The translations under genes and the position numbers were made by a program. Below are positions 13,201 through 20,760 of a DNA stretch of 21,313 nt, piece after piece. Source of the DNA: an uncultured Bacilli bacterium. GTDB taxonomy: Bacteria; Bacillota_I; Bacilli_A; RF39; UBA660. The notes under the pieces are model-generated. The model worked only from the letters and a program-made list of their open reading frames with translations, did not search any database and had not been told where the DNA came from. Location: positions 1 to 21,313 of the forward strand of contig CAKOOW010000020.1 in the NCBI GenBank assembly GCA_934098445.1, read 5' to 3'. Position 1 is the stretch's first letter. Every line of letters begins with the position of its first letter.

Positions 13201-13422
13201 TTATCTTTTATTCCATACAATGCGCCCACGTGTTAAATCATAAGGCGATAGTTCAATTGTAACTGTATCACCTGGTAAGATACGAATCATATTAACGCGC
13301 ATTTTACCAGAAACGTAAGCTTTAACAGTCTTTTGAAATTTAGGTAAGTTTACTAGGTATTCGCCACCCTTTAAAACTTCCGTTACTTTTCCTTCAACTT
13401 CTATTTTATCTTCTTTAGCCAT
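13201..13422 (-). CDS. infA: Translation initiation factor IF-1
   Basis: IF-1 blocks the ribosomal A site during initiation. The 73 residues form a single OB-fold (S1-like) domain with MAKEDKIEVEGKVTEVL at the start, SGKMRVNMIRILPGD in the middle and ELSPYDLTRGRIVW near the end. Its ribosome site AGGAG lies within the last codons of map, whose stop is one base before the infA ATG, so translation is probably coupled. Confidence 0.97.
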   Translation of the reverse strand: MAKEDKIEVEGKVTEVLKGGEYLVNLPKFQKTVKAYVSGKMRVNMIRILPGDTVTIELSPYDLTRGRIVWNKR

Positions 13423-13423
13423 T

Positions 13424-14170
13424 TTATTCTCCTGTTAATATTTTGTAACCATCTTTAGTTACTAATACGGTATGTTCAAAATGAGCAGATGGGCTACCAT
13501 CATCAGTACAAATAGTCCAATCATCATCAAGCATATAGACATATCTTTCTCCCAAATTTAACATTGGTTCGATAGCAATAGTCATCCCTGCTTTTAAAAC
13601 CATTCCCGTATCTTTCTTTCCATAATTTAATACATCAGGATCTTCGTGAAGTTCCGTACCAATACCATGTCCACATAACTCTCTAACAACACTTAAATTA
13701 TGTTCTTTCGCATATGTTTCAATAGCATGACCGATATCTCCTAAACGACATCCCTCTTTAACTTGATTTATCCCTTCATATAAAGCCTTCTTAGTATGTA
13801 GAAGTAAATAAGCCTTCTCTTTACTAATTTCACCTACAGGATAAGTAGCAGCAGAATCTGAATGATATCCTTTATAAATCATTGAAATATCAAGTTTTAC
13901 AATATCACCATTCTTTAGCTTTCTTTTACCCGGAATACCATGCACAACCTCATCATTAATAGAAATACATAAATAACCAGGATAACCTTCATAACCAAAA
14001 CTTGATGATACACAGTCATTGGCTTCCATAAAATCCTTAGCTATCTTTTCTAATTCACCAGTTGTGATTCCCGGTCTAATATTCTTTTCTAGAAGTTTGT
14101 GGCATAAATAGTTAATATGTCCAGAGTGTTTCATTAATTCAATTTCTTTTTCACTTTTAATACTAACCAT
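13424..14170 (-). CDS. map: Type I methionine aminopeptidase
   Basis: This enzyme removes the initiator methionine from nascent proteins. The 248 residues show the pita-bread fold signatures: the first metal ligand region KLDISMIYKGYHSDSAAT with two aspartates, CGHGIGTELHEDP with the metal-binding His, AIEPML with Glu, and HFEHTVLVT with the last Glu. There is no zinc-finger N-terminal extension. It abuts adk directly (stop and start adjacent) and is followed by infA. Confidence 0.96.
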   Translation of the reverse strand: MVSIKSEKEIELMKHSGHINYLCHKLLEKNIRPGITTGELEKIAKDFMEANDCVSSSFGYEGYPGYLCISINDEVVHGIPGKRKLKNGDIVKLDISMIYKGYHSDSAATYPVGEISKEKAYLLLHTKKALYEGINQVKEGCRLGDIGHAIETYAKEHNLSVVRELCGHGIGTELHEDPDVLNYGKKDTGMVLKAGMTIAIEPMLNLGERYVYMLDDDWTICTDDGSPSAHFEHTVLVTKDGYKILTGE

Positions 14171-14824
14171 TTATACCTCCAAATATTTTTCTATATTTTC
14201 TAACATTTCTTGTGGATTATCGTTTACTTTAATAAATTCCAACTTCCCTAATTTGTTAAAATAATCAACAACAGGTTTCGTATCATCTATATAAGTTTGA
14301 TATCTAACTTTAAAAGTTTCTTCTGTATCATCAGCTCTCACTTCTAATTTACTTCCACAAAAATCGCATATTCCATCGACCCTAGGTCTAGTAGCTTCTT
14401 TAAACTTATTAAAACTACTCTTGCAATTACTGCAAATCATTCTCCCTAAAGTACGATGCATCGCCTCTTCATAATCGACATCAAGATAGATAACTACATA
14501 ATCATTAATATTAAGTTCATTAAACAATTTAATTAAAGAATCAACTTGTTTAATATTTCTAGGATATCCATCAAGAATAAATCCTTTCTTAGCATCATCT
14601 TGTTTAATTCGATTTTCTAATAATTCTAAGACAATTTCATCTGGTACTAACTTGCCAGAAGCTAATATTCCAGCAAGCATTTTCCCAAACTCATCATTTT
14701 TAGATTTTGCATCTCTTAGTAAATCCCCAGTCGAAATATGGACATAATTATATTTATTTTTTAATAATGTACTCATAGTTCCTTTACCAGCAGCAGGAGG
14801 AGCAATAAAAATAATGTTTTTCAT
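14171..14824 (-). CDS. adk: Adenylate kinase, zinc-LID form with variant P-loop
   Basis: Adenylate kinase interconverts ATP + AMP and two ADP. The 217 residues include the AMP-binding STGDLLR (31-37) and LDGYPRN (84-90) segments and a LID domain with four cysteines (131, 134, 153, 156) that should bind zinc. The P-loop, usually GxPGxGKGT, here reads APPAAGKGT (8-16): the first and fourth positions are Ala instead of Gly, while GKGT is intact. Everything else fits the family and the position between secY and map is standard. Its ATG overlaps the secY stop by one base (TAATG). A related nucleotide kinase specificity cannot be excluded from sequence alone. Confidence 0.93.
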   Translation of the reverse strand: MKNIIFIAPPAAGKGTMSTLLKNKYNYVHISTGDLLRDAKSKNDEFGKMLAGILASGKLVPDEIVLELLENRIKQDDAKKGFILDGYPRNIKQVDSLIKLFNELNINDYVVIYLDVDYEEAMHRTLGRMICSNCKSSFNKFKEATRPRVDGICDFCGSKLEVRADDTEETFKVRYQTYIDDTKPVVDYFNKLGKLEFIKVNDNPQEMLENIEKYLEV

Positions 14825-16089
14825 TATCTACGATGCCTTCTTCCCTCACGGTAACTACGACTTACTAATGAACTTTCTAGCTGTTTATAAGTTTCAATAG
14901 CAACACCAACGACAATTAAAAGTCCCGTACCACCTATTGTTACACTACTAGGTAAACCTGAAAATTTAGAAAAAATAATAGGTAACCCAGCAATAATTAC
15001 TAGAAATATTGATCCTACGATTGTAAGTCTTCCAATAACCTTAGAAATATAATCAGTAGTATCAGCTCCTGGTCTAACCCCAGGAATATATCCACCATTT
15101 TTATTTAAATTTTTACTCATCTCTTCAGGATTCATTTCCATAAAAGTATAGAAATATCCAAAGAATAGAATAAGAATAACATATAGAATAAAACCAGTTG
15201 GACTAGTATAAGCTATATAGTTATTAACAAAGTTTTTTGCCGCATCATTACCTACTAAAGCAACAATTGTAGTTGGAATAGCAAGTAAAGTTTGGGCAAA
15301 AATAACAGGCATTACTCCAGCAGGATTCAACTTAATAGGTAAATATGATGTTTGCGCACCATACGCACTATTAGTACGATTAGAATACTGAATAGGTACT
15401 CTTCTCTCTGCAAGTTGAATAAATACAACTCCAAGAATAATGAAAATATAAACTATTACAAATAAAGCAAATAATATGCTACCCAGAACCGTTGAATAAG
15501 TTCCTGACGTAACTAGACTTTGGAAAGTTGTTACAAACATCGATGGCATACTTTGAATAATACCAGCCATAATTAGTAGGGAAATACCATTTCCAATACC
15601 TTTAGTAGTAACTTGGTCTCCAATCCATAATAGGAAACAAGTCCCAGCCGTCATAACGACAGTAGTCTTAAGAATATCAAGACTTGACATACCATTCATA
15701 TATACAATAGTTAAAATATAACCTTGAATAAATGCAAATAATATACCTAAATATCTTGTAATTCGATTTATTTTTTGTCTTCCCGTATATCCTTCTTCTT
15801 TTAATTCTTTAAAATAAGGAATTATATCCATTTGTAATAATTGAGTAATAATAGATGCCGTGATGTATGGTGAAACACCAAGAGCAAATATTGAAAAACT
15901 TCTAAGACCACCACCGGACATCAAGTTAAATATCTCTAAGAAACCAAGTTCTTGATATAAAGCTGATGCCCAAGGGATAGTAATAGTTGTACCTAGGCAA
16001 AATAAGCCTAAGCACATAAGAGTAAAATATATTCTTTTTCTTAAATCTTTATTAGAAGGACTAAATAGTTGCTTCAAACCAGCAAACAT
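14824..16089 (-). CDS. secY: Preprotein translocase subunit SecY
   Basis: SecY is the channel of the Sec translocon. The 421 residues contain about ten hydrophobic helices. Family markers include the GLGVSPYITASIITQLLQ-like segment (here FALGVSPYITASIITQLLQM), GIGNGISLLI in the middle, AERRVPIQYSNR before a loop, and the FYTFMEMNPEEMSKNLNKNGG stretch. The C-terminus is basic (SRSYREGRRHRR). The position after rplO and before adk is normal, and the spacing to rplO is one base. Confidence 0.97.
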   Translation of the reverse strand: MFAGLKQLFSPSNKDLRKRIYFTLMCLGLFCLGTTITIPWASALYQELGFLEIFNLMSGGGLRSFSIFALGVSPYITASIITQLLQMDIIPYFKELKEEGYTGRQKINRITRYLGILFAFIQGYILTIVYMNGMSSLDILKTTVVMTAGTCFLLWIGDQVTTKGIGNGISLLIMAGIIQSMPSMFVTTFQSLVTSGTYSTVLGSILFALFVIVYIFIILGVVFIQLAERRVPIQYSNRTNSAYGAQTSYLPIKLNPAGVMPVIFAQTLLAIPTTIVALVGNDAAKNFVNNYIAYTSPTGFILYVILILFFGYFYTFMEMNPEEMSKNLNKNGGYIPGVRPGADTTDYISKVIGRLTIVGSIFLVIIAGLPIIFSKFSGLPSSVTIGGTGLLIVVGVAIETYKQLESSLVSRSYREGRRHRR

Positions 16090-16090
16090 A

Positions 16091-16534
16091 TTAGATCACC
16101 TCAGTCTTGCCACCTGCTGCTTCAATCTTAGATACAGCAACGCTTGAGAATCTATTAGCCTTAACAGTTAATTTCTTTTCAAGAGTACCATTAGCTAAAA
16201 CTTTAACACCAGATAATTGATTTTTTAATATACCTTTCTCTTTTAATACTTCTGGAGTAACAACATCTCCATCTTTAAAATACTTATTTAAGTCATCTAA
16301 ATTAATAGTAGCATATCTAGTTGCAAATTTAGCATTACTAAATCCACGTTTAGGTAATCTTCTATATAATGGTGTTTGACCACCTTGGAACCATGGCGCA
16401 ATTGATGCCCCACTACGAGACTTTTGTCCCTTTTCTCCACGTGTAGATGTTTTACCCATTCCAGAACCAGGACCACGTCCTACTCTTTTTCTAGATTTTG
16501 CTTCAGGTAGAGCATTTAATTCATGTAATTTCAT
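16091..16534 (-). CDS. rplO: 50S ribosomal protein L15
   Basis: The 147 residues begin MKLHELNALPEAKSRKRVGR and have the conserved Gly/Arg-rich GPGSGMGKTSTRGEKGQKSR, FQGGQTPLYRRLPKRGF, and a C-terminal KIEAAGGKTEVI. L15 is an assembly protein of the large subunit. It starts one base after the rpsE stop; the rpmD gene that usually lies between them is missing. Confidence 0.97.
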   Translation of the reverse strand: MKLHELNALPEAKSRKRVGRGPGSGMGKTSTRGEKGQKSRSGASIAPWFQGGQTPLYRRLPKRGFSNAKFATRYATINLDDLNKYFKDGDVVTPEVLKEKGILKNQLSGVKVLANGTLEKKLTVKANRFSSVAVSKIEAAGGKTEVI

Positions 16535-16535
16535 A

Positions 16536-17039
16536 TTATAATTCCTCTACTTTCTTTCCTCTTAATTCAGCAACATGTTCTTTAGTTTTTTGAGCCTTTA
16601 ATGCCTCTAAAGTTGCTTTAGCAACATTAACTTTTGTATTAGAACCTAATGATTTAGATACAACATCTTTAACACCAGCAAGTTCTAAAATAGCACGAGC
16701 AGCACCACCGGCAACTAAACCAGTACCTTCTTTAGCAGGTTTTAATAAAACTTCAGCACGACCAACTTTAGCAGTAGCCTCATGAGGAATAGTTCTATTA
16801 TCAACTAAAGATACTTTTACAACATTCTTATTAGCAGCTTGAAGTGCCTTTTTAATAGCTTCAGGAACTTCATTAGACTTACCACTACCAAGACCAACTA
16901 AACCTTTTCTATTTCCAACTACAACAGTAGCTAAAAATCTAAAATGTCTACCACCCTTAGTAACTTTAGTAACACGTCCAATTGATATAACTTGATCTTC
17001 AAGCATACTTTTTTTAGATTCAGTTTCTTTTTTTGGCAT
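16536..17039 (-). CDS. rpsE: 30S ribosomal protein S5
   Basis: S5 shapes decoding accuracy at the small-subunit mRNA entry. The 167 residues include RVTKVTKGGRHFRFLATVVVG, GLGSGKSNEVPEAIKKA, and the C-terminal-domain segment TGLVAGGAARAILELAG. Length and order are normal. Confidence 0.97.
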   Translation of the reverse strand: MPKKETESKKSMLEDQVISIGRVTKVTKGGRHFRFLATVVVGNRKGLVGLGSGKSNEVPEAIKKALQAANKNVVKVSLVDNRTIPHEATAKVGRAEVLLKPAKEGTGLVAGGAARAILELAGVKDVVSKSLGSNTKVNVAKATLEALKAQKTKEHVAELRGKKVEEL

Positions 17040-17051
17040 ATTATCCTCCTC

Positions 17052-17408
17052 TTAGAATTCTAGTCCGTTTTCACGTGCAGCTTCTGCTAAGGCTTCAACA
17101 CGTCCATGATAAAGGTATCCACCTCTATCGAAAACAACTTTTGTAATATTTTTCTTTTTGGCTTTTTCTGCAATATCTTTACCGACAAGTTTTGCCCCTT
17201 CAATATTGCCACCATTATTTAATTTTAGTTCAACAGATGATGAGCTAACTAAGGTAATTTGTTTTTCATCATCTATAATTTGAGCAAAAATGTTACTATT
17301 AGATCTAAATACGTTTAGTCTTGGACATTCACTAGTACCGTTAATTTTATTACGAACTCTGGTATGTCTAATCTTACGCATAACATTGTTTGATTCTTTT
17401 CTTATCAT
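17052..17408 (-). CDS. rplR: 50S ribosomal protein L18
   Basis: L18 binds 5S rRNA. The 118 residues contain RVRNKINGTSECPRLNVFRS, the IYAQIIDD-like strand (here NIFAQIIDDEK) and the FDRGGYLYHGRVEALAEAARENGLEF end that is diagnostic. AAGGAG lies eight bases before the ATG at 17408, supporting the full-length start rather than an internal methionine. Confidence 0.97.
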   Translation of the reverse strand: MIRKESNNVMRKIRHTRVRNKINGTSECPRLNVFRSNSNIFAQIIDDEKQITLVSSSSVELKLNNGGNIEGAKLVGKDIAEKAKKKNITKVVFDRGGYLYHGRVEALAEAARENGLEF

Positions 17409-17425
17409 AACTATCTCTCCTTACC

Positions 17426-17965
17426 TTATTTAGCAGCCTTTTTACCTTCTTTACGTCTAATAACTTCGCCCTTATAACGAATACCTTTACCCTTATATGG
17501 TTCTGGTTCTCTAATTGAACGAATTTCAGCAGCAAATTGGTTTAGCTTTTCTTTATTAATACCTGAAAGAGTAATTTCAGTATTACTTTCTTGTTTAACT
17601 TCTAAGTATTCTGGAACCATTACTTCAACAGGATGAGAAAAACCTGCAGTAATACCAATTTTCTTTCCAGAAACATTGAATCTATAACCAACACCTACAG
17701 CTTCAAGTCCTACTGTATAACCATCAGTTACACCCTTAATCATATTATTGATTAAAGCATTAGTAGTACCATGAAGTTGTTTAGTTGCCTTTTCATCGTT
17801 TGGTCTAGTAGTTAATACTTTACCATCACTAACTTCTACTTTAATTAAATTACTAACAACAATTGATAATTCACCTTTAGGACCTTTAACAGTTACATTA
17901 TTACCATTAACTGTAACAGTAACGCCCTCAGGAATAACTAAATGTCTATTTCCAATTCTACTCAT
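17426..17965 (-). CDS. rplF: 50S ribosomal protein L6
   Basis: The 179 residues show two L6 domains, starting MSRIGNRHLVIPEGV, with VKGPKGELS, LHGTTNALINNMIKGV, and the C-terminal EPYKGKGIRYKGEVIRRKEGKKAAK. L6 lies near the factor-binding site. Size and order are normal. Confidence 0.98.
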   Translation of the reverse strand: MSRIGNRHLVIPEGVTVTVNGNNVTVKGPKGELSIVVSNLIKVEVSDGKVLTTRPNDEKATKQLHGTTNALINNMIKGVTDGYTVGLEAVGVGYRFNVSGKKIGITAGFSHPVEVMVPEYLEVKQESNTEITLSGINKEKLNQFAAEIRSIREPEPYKGKGIRYKGEVIRRKEGKKAAK

Positions 17966-17980
17966 AACTTAAGTTTTTCC

Positions 17981-18376
17981 TTACCAAATATAGGCAAGTA
18001 CTTCTCCTCCTAAATTATTTTCTCTAGCTTCTTTATCAGTCATTAATCCTTTTGAAGTAGAAATAATTGCAATTCCAAGTCCATTTAAAACACGAGGAAT
18101 TTCATTAGCCTTAGCATAAACACGTAAACCAGATTTAGAAACTCTCTTTAAACCAGTAATTACACGTTCTTTCTTTTCGCCATATTTTAAAGTAATAGTT
18201 AATTTATCACCAGTTATATTCTTTTCATAATTATAATCAGTAATAAAACCTTCTTTCTTTAGAATTTCAGCAATTCCTAAAGTCATCTTAGTTCCATTAA
18301 CTACTACTGTTTGATAACGCATTTGTAATGCATTACGCATTCTTGTTAGCATATCTGCTATATTATCTTGTACCAT
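17981..18376 (-). CDS. rpsH: 30S ribosomal protein S8
   Basis: S8 is a primary 16S rRNA binder. The 131 residues include DMLTRMRNA near the start, RVSKSGLRVYAKANEIPRVLNGLG and the C-terminal ISTSKGLMTDKEAREN-LGGEVLAYIW. In many bacteria S8 represses this operon by binding its mRNA; I did not identify such a site. Confidence 0.98.
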   Translation of the reverse strand: MVQDNIADMLTRMRNALQMRYQTVVVNGTKMTLGIAEILKKEGFITDYNYEKNITGDKLTITLKYGEKKERVITGLKRVSKSGLRVYAKANEIPRVLNGLGIAIISTSKGLMTDKEARENNLGGEVLAYIW

Positions 18377-18393
18377 CTAAAATTCCTCCTTTC

Positions 18394-18579
18394 CTACCAA
18401 CTTGATTTTCTTACACCAGGAATTTGTCCTTTATTTGCAAGTTCTCTAAAGCAAATACGACATAATCCATATTTTCTTAAAACACCATGAGGACGTCCAC
18501 ATCTTTCGCAACGTGTATATGCACGAGTACTAAACTTTGGTGTTCTTTGTTGTTTAACAACCATACTTGTTTTTGCCAT
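18394..18579 (-). CDS. rpsN: 30S ribosomal protein S14, zinc-binding (type Z)
   Basis: The 61 residues are the short S14 form with four zinc cysteines, C24-x2-C27 and C40-x2-C43, in RCERCGRPHGV and GLCRICFRELA. It lies between rplE and rpsH in the normal order. Confidence 0.98.
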   Translation of the reverse strand: MAKTSMVVKQQRTPKFSTRAYTRCERCGRPHGVLRKYGLCRICFRELANKGQIPGVRKSSW

Positions 18580-18600
18580 AAATATTTTCCTCCTCTAGCA

Positions 18601-19140
18601 TTACTTTCTAAATGGAAGACCAAATGCATTTAATAAATGCAATGCTTCTTCATTTGTTTTTGCAGTAGTAACAAATACAATATCCATACCAGTTACTTTA
18701 ACTACTTCATCATAATTGATTTCAGGGAAAATTAATTGTTCTTTAATTCCTAAAGTATAATTTCCTCTCCCATCAAATGCCGTTTTAGAGATACCTCTAA
18801 AATCTCTTACACGAGGAAGTGCTAACTTTATAAGTTTATCCATAAAGTTATACATATTTTCTCCTCTTAATGTAACTTTGCAACCTATTGGTTGGCCTTC
18901 TCTTAATTTAAAGCCAGCAATAGATTTACGAGCCTTAGTAACAACAGGTTTTTGACCAGTAATTGCTTCTAAGTCTTTTACAGCTGCTTCAATGAATTTT
19001 GAATCACGAGCACCGTCACCAACACCCATGTTAACAACGATTTTTTCTAATCTTGGAACTTCCATCTTAGAAGAATAGTTGTATTCTTTCATTAAAGAAG
19101 CAGTTATTTCTTTATTATATAATTCTTTTAAATTACTCAT
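18601..19140 (-). CDS. rplE: 50S ribosomal protein L5
   Basis: L5 binds 5S rRNA in the central protuberance. The 179 residues contain PRLEKIVVNMGVGD, TGQKPVVTKARKSIAGFKLREG, LPRVRDFRGI and the C-terminal TNEEALHLLNAFGLPFRK. The length matches the family. Confidence 0.98.
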   Translation of the reverse strand: MSNLKELYNKEITASLMKEYNYSSKMEVPRLEKIVVNMGVGDGARDSKFIEAAVKDLEAITGQKPVVTKARKSIAGFKLREGQPIGCKVTLRGENMYNFMDKLIKLALPRVRDFRGISKTAFDGRGNYTLGIKEQLIFPEINYDEVVKVTGMDIVFVTTAKTNEEALHLLNAFGLPFRK

Positions 19141-19152
19141 AACTTCTCCTCA

Positions 19153-19485
19153 CTAGCTTTCTTTTACTTTCTTTGTAGTCTTTTTAGCAGTAGTTTTCTT
19201 TGTAGCTTTTTCTTCTACTTTAGCATCTTCTACTTTAGTTTCTTTTTTCTTAGCAGCAGCTTTTTTAGCCTCTACTTTTTTAACATTAGAAACATGAATA
19301 GGAGCTTCCATAGAAACGATAGAACCAGATTCATTAGTATATCTTGGTTTAACATGCTTTTTGATAATATTAATGCCTTCAACAACTACTTTATTTTCGT
19401 TTTTTAAAGTCTTAATAATTTTGCCTTCTTTATTTTTATCTTTTCCGGCTAAAATTTTAACTTGATCTCCAACTTTAACTTTCAT
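19153..19485 (-). CDS. rplX: 50S ribosomal protein L24 with atypical Lys/Ala-rich C-terminus
   Basis: L24 is an early assembly protein at the tunnel exit. Residues 1-68 are a standard L24 core with a KOW motif (KVGDQVKILAGKDKNKEGKI) and APIHVSNV. The usual continuation (DPKTG..TRVGYK.., present in Bacillus) is absent. Instead, residues 69-110 are a low-complexity tail of Lys, Ala, Glu and Thr (KKAAAKKKETK, KKTTAKKTTKK), resembling a histone-H1-like tail. The total of 110 residues is still near normal length. The core identifies it firmly; the tail is the oddity. Confidence 0.95.
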   Translation of the reverse strand: MKVKVGDQVKILAGKDKNKEGKIIKTLKNENKVVVEGINIIKKHVKPRYTNESGSIVSMEAPIHVSNVKKVEAKKAAAKKKETKVEDAKVEEKATKKTTAKKTTKKVKES

Positions 19486-19496
19486 CTAAAAGCCTC

Positions 19497-19865
19497 CTAT
19501 ATTACTTCACTAGCAAGAGATACAATCTTCATATAATCTTTATCACGAAGTTCTCTTGCAACTGGTCCTAAAACTCTTGTTCCAACTGGACTCTTATCAT
19601 CTTTAATTAAAACGCAAGCATTATCATCAAATTTGATATAAGAACCATCTTTTCTTCTAACGCCTTCAACGCTTCTTACAATAACTGCTTTAACTACTTT
19701 ACCTTCAGGAATATTAGAGTTTGGAATAGCCTTTTTAACAGTTCCAACAACTACATCTCCAATATTACCATATTTAACTTTAGAGCCACCCATTACACGA
19801 ATAACAAGCAATTCTCTTGGTCCTGAATTATCAGCAACTTTTAATCTACTTTCTTGCATTACCAT
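19497..19865 (-). CDS. rplN: 50S ribosomal protein L14
   Basis: The 122 residues start MVMQESRLKVADNSGPREL and include VGTVKKAIPN, VVKAVIVRS, and DDNACVLI before the C-terminal GTRVLGPVARELRDKDYMKIVSLA. AGGAGG seven bases before the first ATG supports that start, which also gives the standard family length. Confidence 0.98.
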   Translation of the reverse strand: MVMQESRLKVADNSGPRELLVIRVMGGSKVKYGNIGDVVVGTVKKAIPNSNIPEGKVVKAVIVRSVEGVRRKDGSYIKFDDNACVLIKDDKSPVGTRVLGPVARELRDKDYMKIVSLASEVI

Positions 19866-19876
19866 AATGATACCTC

Positions 19877-20137
19877 CTATAGAATTACAGCTTCTTCTAC
19901 TACTTTAACTAGTTCATATCTCTTAGTTTTAGATAATGGTCTAGTAGCAGCAATTCTTACTGTATCTCCTTCTTTAGCTACATTATTTTCATCATGAGCT
20001 ACGTATTTTTTAGAGTATTTAACTCTCTTACCATAAAGTGGATGATTTTTATAAGTTTCAACTAAAACAGTAATAGTTTTATCGCACTTAGCAGATACAA
20101 CTTTACCTATAAGTTCTGCTCTTTTAGTTTCTGCCAT
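19877..20137 (-). CDS. rpsQ: 30S ribosomal protein S17
   Basis: The product of 86 residues begins MAETKRAELIGKVVSAKCDK and is an OB-fold 16S rRNA binder with HPLYGKRVKYSKKYVAHDE in the middle. GGAGGAG nine bases ahead supports ATG 20137; an open frame reaching 12 codons further upstream overlaps rpmC and is less likely. It starts one base after the rpmC stop. Confidence 0.95.
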   Translation of the reverse strand: MAETKRAELIGKVVSAKCDKTITVLVETYKNHPLYGKRVKYSKKYVAHDENNVAKEGDTVRIAATRPLSKTKRYELVKVVEEAVIL

Positions 20138-20138
20138 A

Positions 20139-20345
20139 TTAGTTTTCTCCTCCCTCTGATAATTCTCTTTCACGAAGAATAGTTTTCATTCTCGCTACAT
20201 CTTTTCTTAATTCATGGATTTTAGAAGGTTTTTCTAAACTTCCAGTTGATTGTTTAAATCTTAAATCTAATAATTCTTTTTTAGATTCAGTAATTTTATT
20301 AGCTAAATCTTCATTTGTTAATTTTCTTAATTCATTAACCTTCAT
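20139..20345 (-). CDS. rpmC: 50S ribosomal protein L29
   Basis: The 68 residues form the two-helix L29 hairpin: MKVNELRKLTNEDLANK, ELLDLRFKQSTGSLEKPSKI, then the helix RKDVARMKTILRERELS. It overlaps the end of rplP by 11 bases, which implies coupled translation. Confidence 0.96.
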   Translation of the reverse strand: MKVNELRKLTNEDLANKITESKKELLDLRFKQSTGSLEKPSKIHELRKDVARMKTILRERELSEGGEN

Positions 20346-20760
20346 TAGAAATACCTTCTTTCTTTACAAATTTGCATGTAACAGGTAATTTATGAGAAGC
20401 AAGACGAAGTGCCTCACGAGCAGTAGCTTCATCTACATCGCTGATTTCAAACATAATCTTACCTTTTTTAACTACAGCAACCCAATCATCAACATTACCT
20501 TTTCCGGTACCTTGACGAGTTTCTAGTGGTTTCTTAGTTAATGCTAAGTGTGGGAAAATATTAATATATACTTTGCCACCACGTTTCATATAACGTGTCA
20601 TCGCAATACGAGCAGCTTCAATTTGACGAGCAGAAATCCATGCGCCTTCTTTAGCCATAAGACCATAATCGCCTAAATGAAGTTCTGTATTACCTTTAGC
20701 ATGTCCATCGTAACTTACTCTATGAGGTTTACGATATTTAGTTCTTTTTGGAATTAACAT
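20335..20760 (-). CDS. rplP: 50S ribosomal protein L16
   Basis: L16 lies at the base of the central protuberance near the A-site tRNA. The 141 residues begin MLIPKRTKYRKPHRVSYDGHA and include EGAWISARQIEAARIAMTR, INIFPHLALTKKPLETRQG and KGNVDDWVAVVKKG. The start overlaps the end of rpsC by 23 bases. Confidence 0.98.
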   Translation of the reverse strand: MLIPKRTKYRKPHRVSYDGHAKGNTELHLGDYGLMAKEGAWISARQIEAARIAMTRYMKRGGKVYINIFPHLALTKKPLETRQGTGKGNVDDWVAVVKKGKIMFEISDVDEATAREALRLASHKLPVTCKFVKKEGISNEG

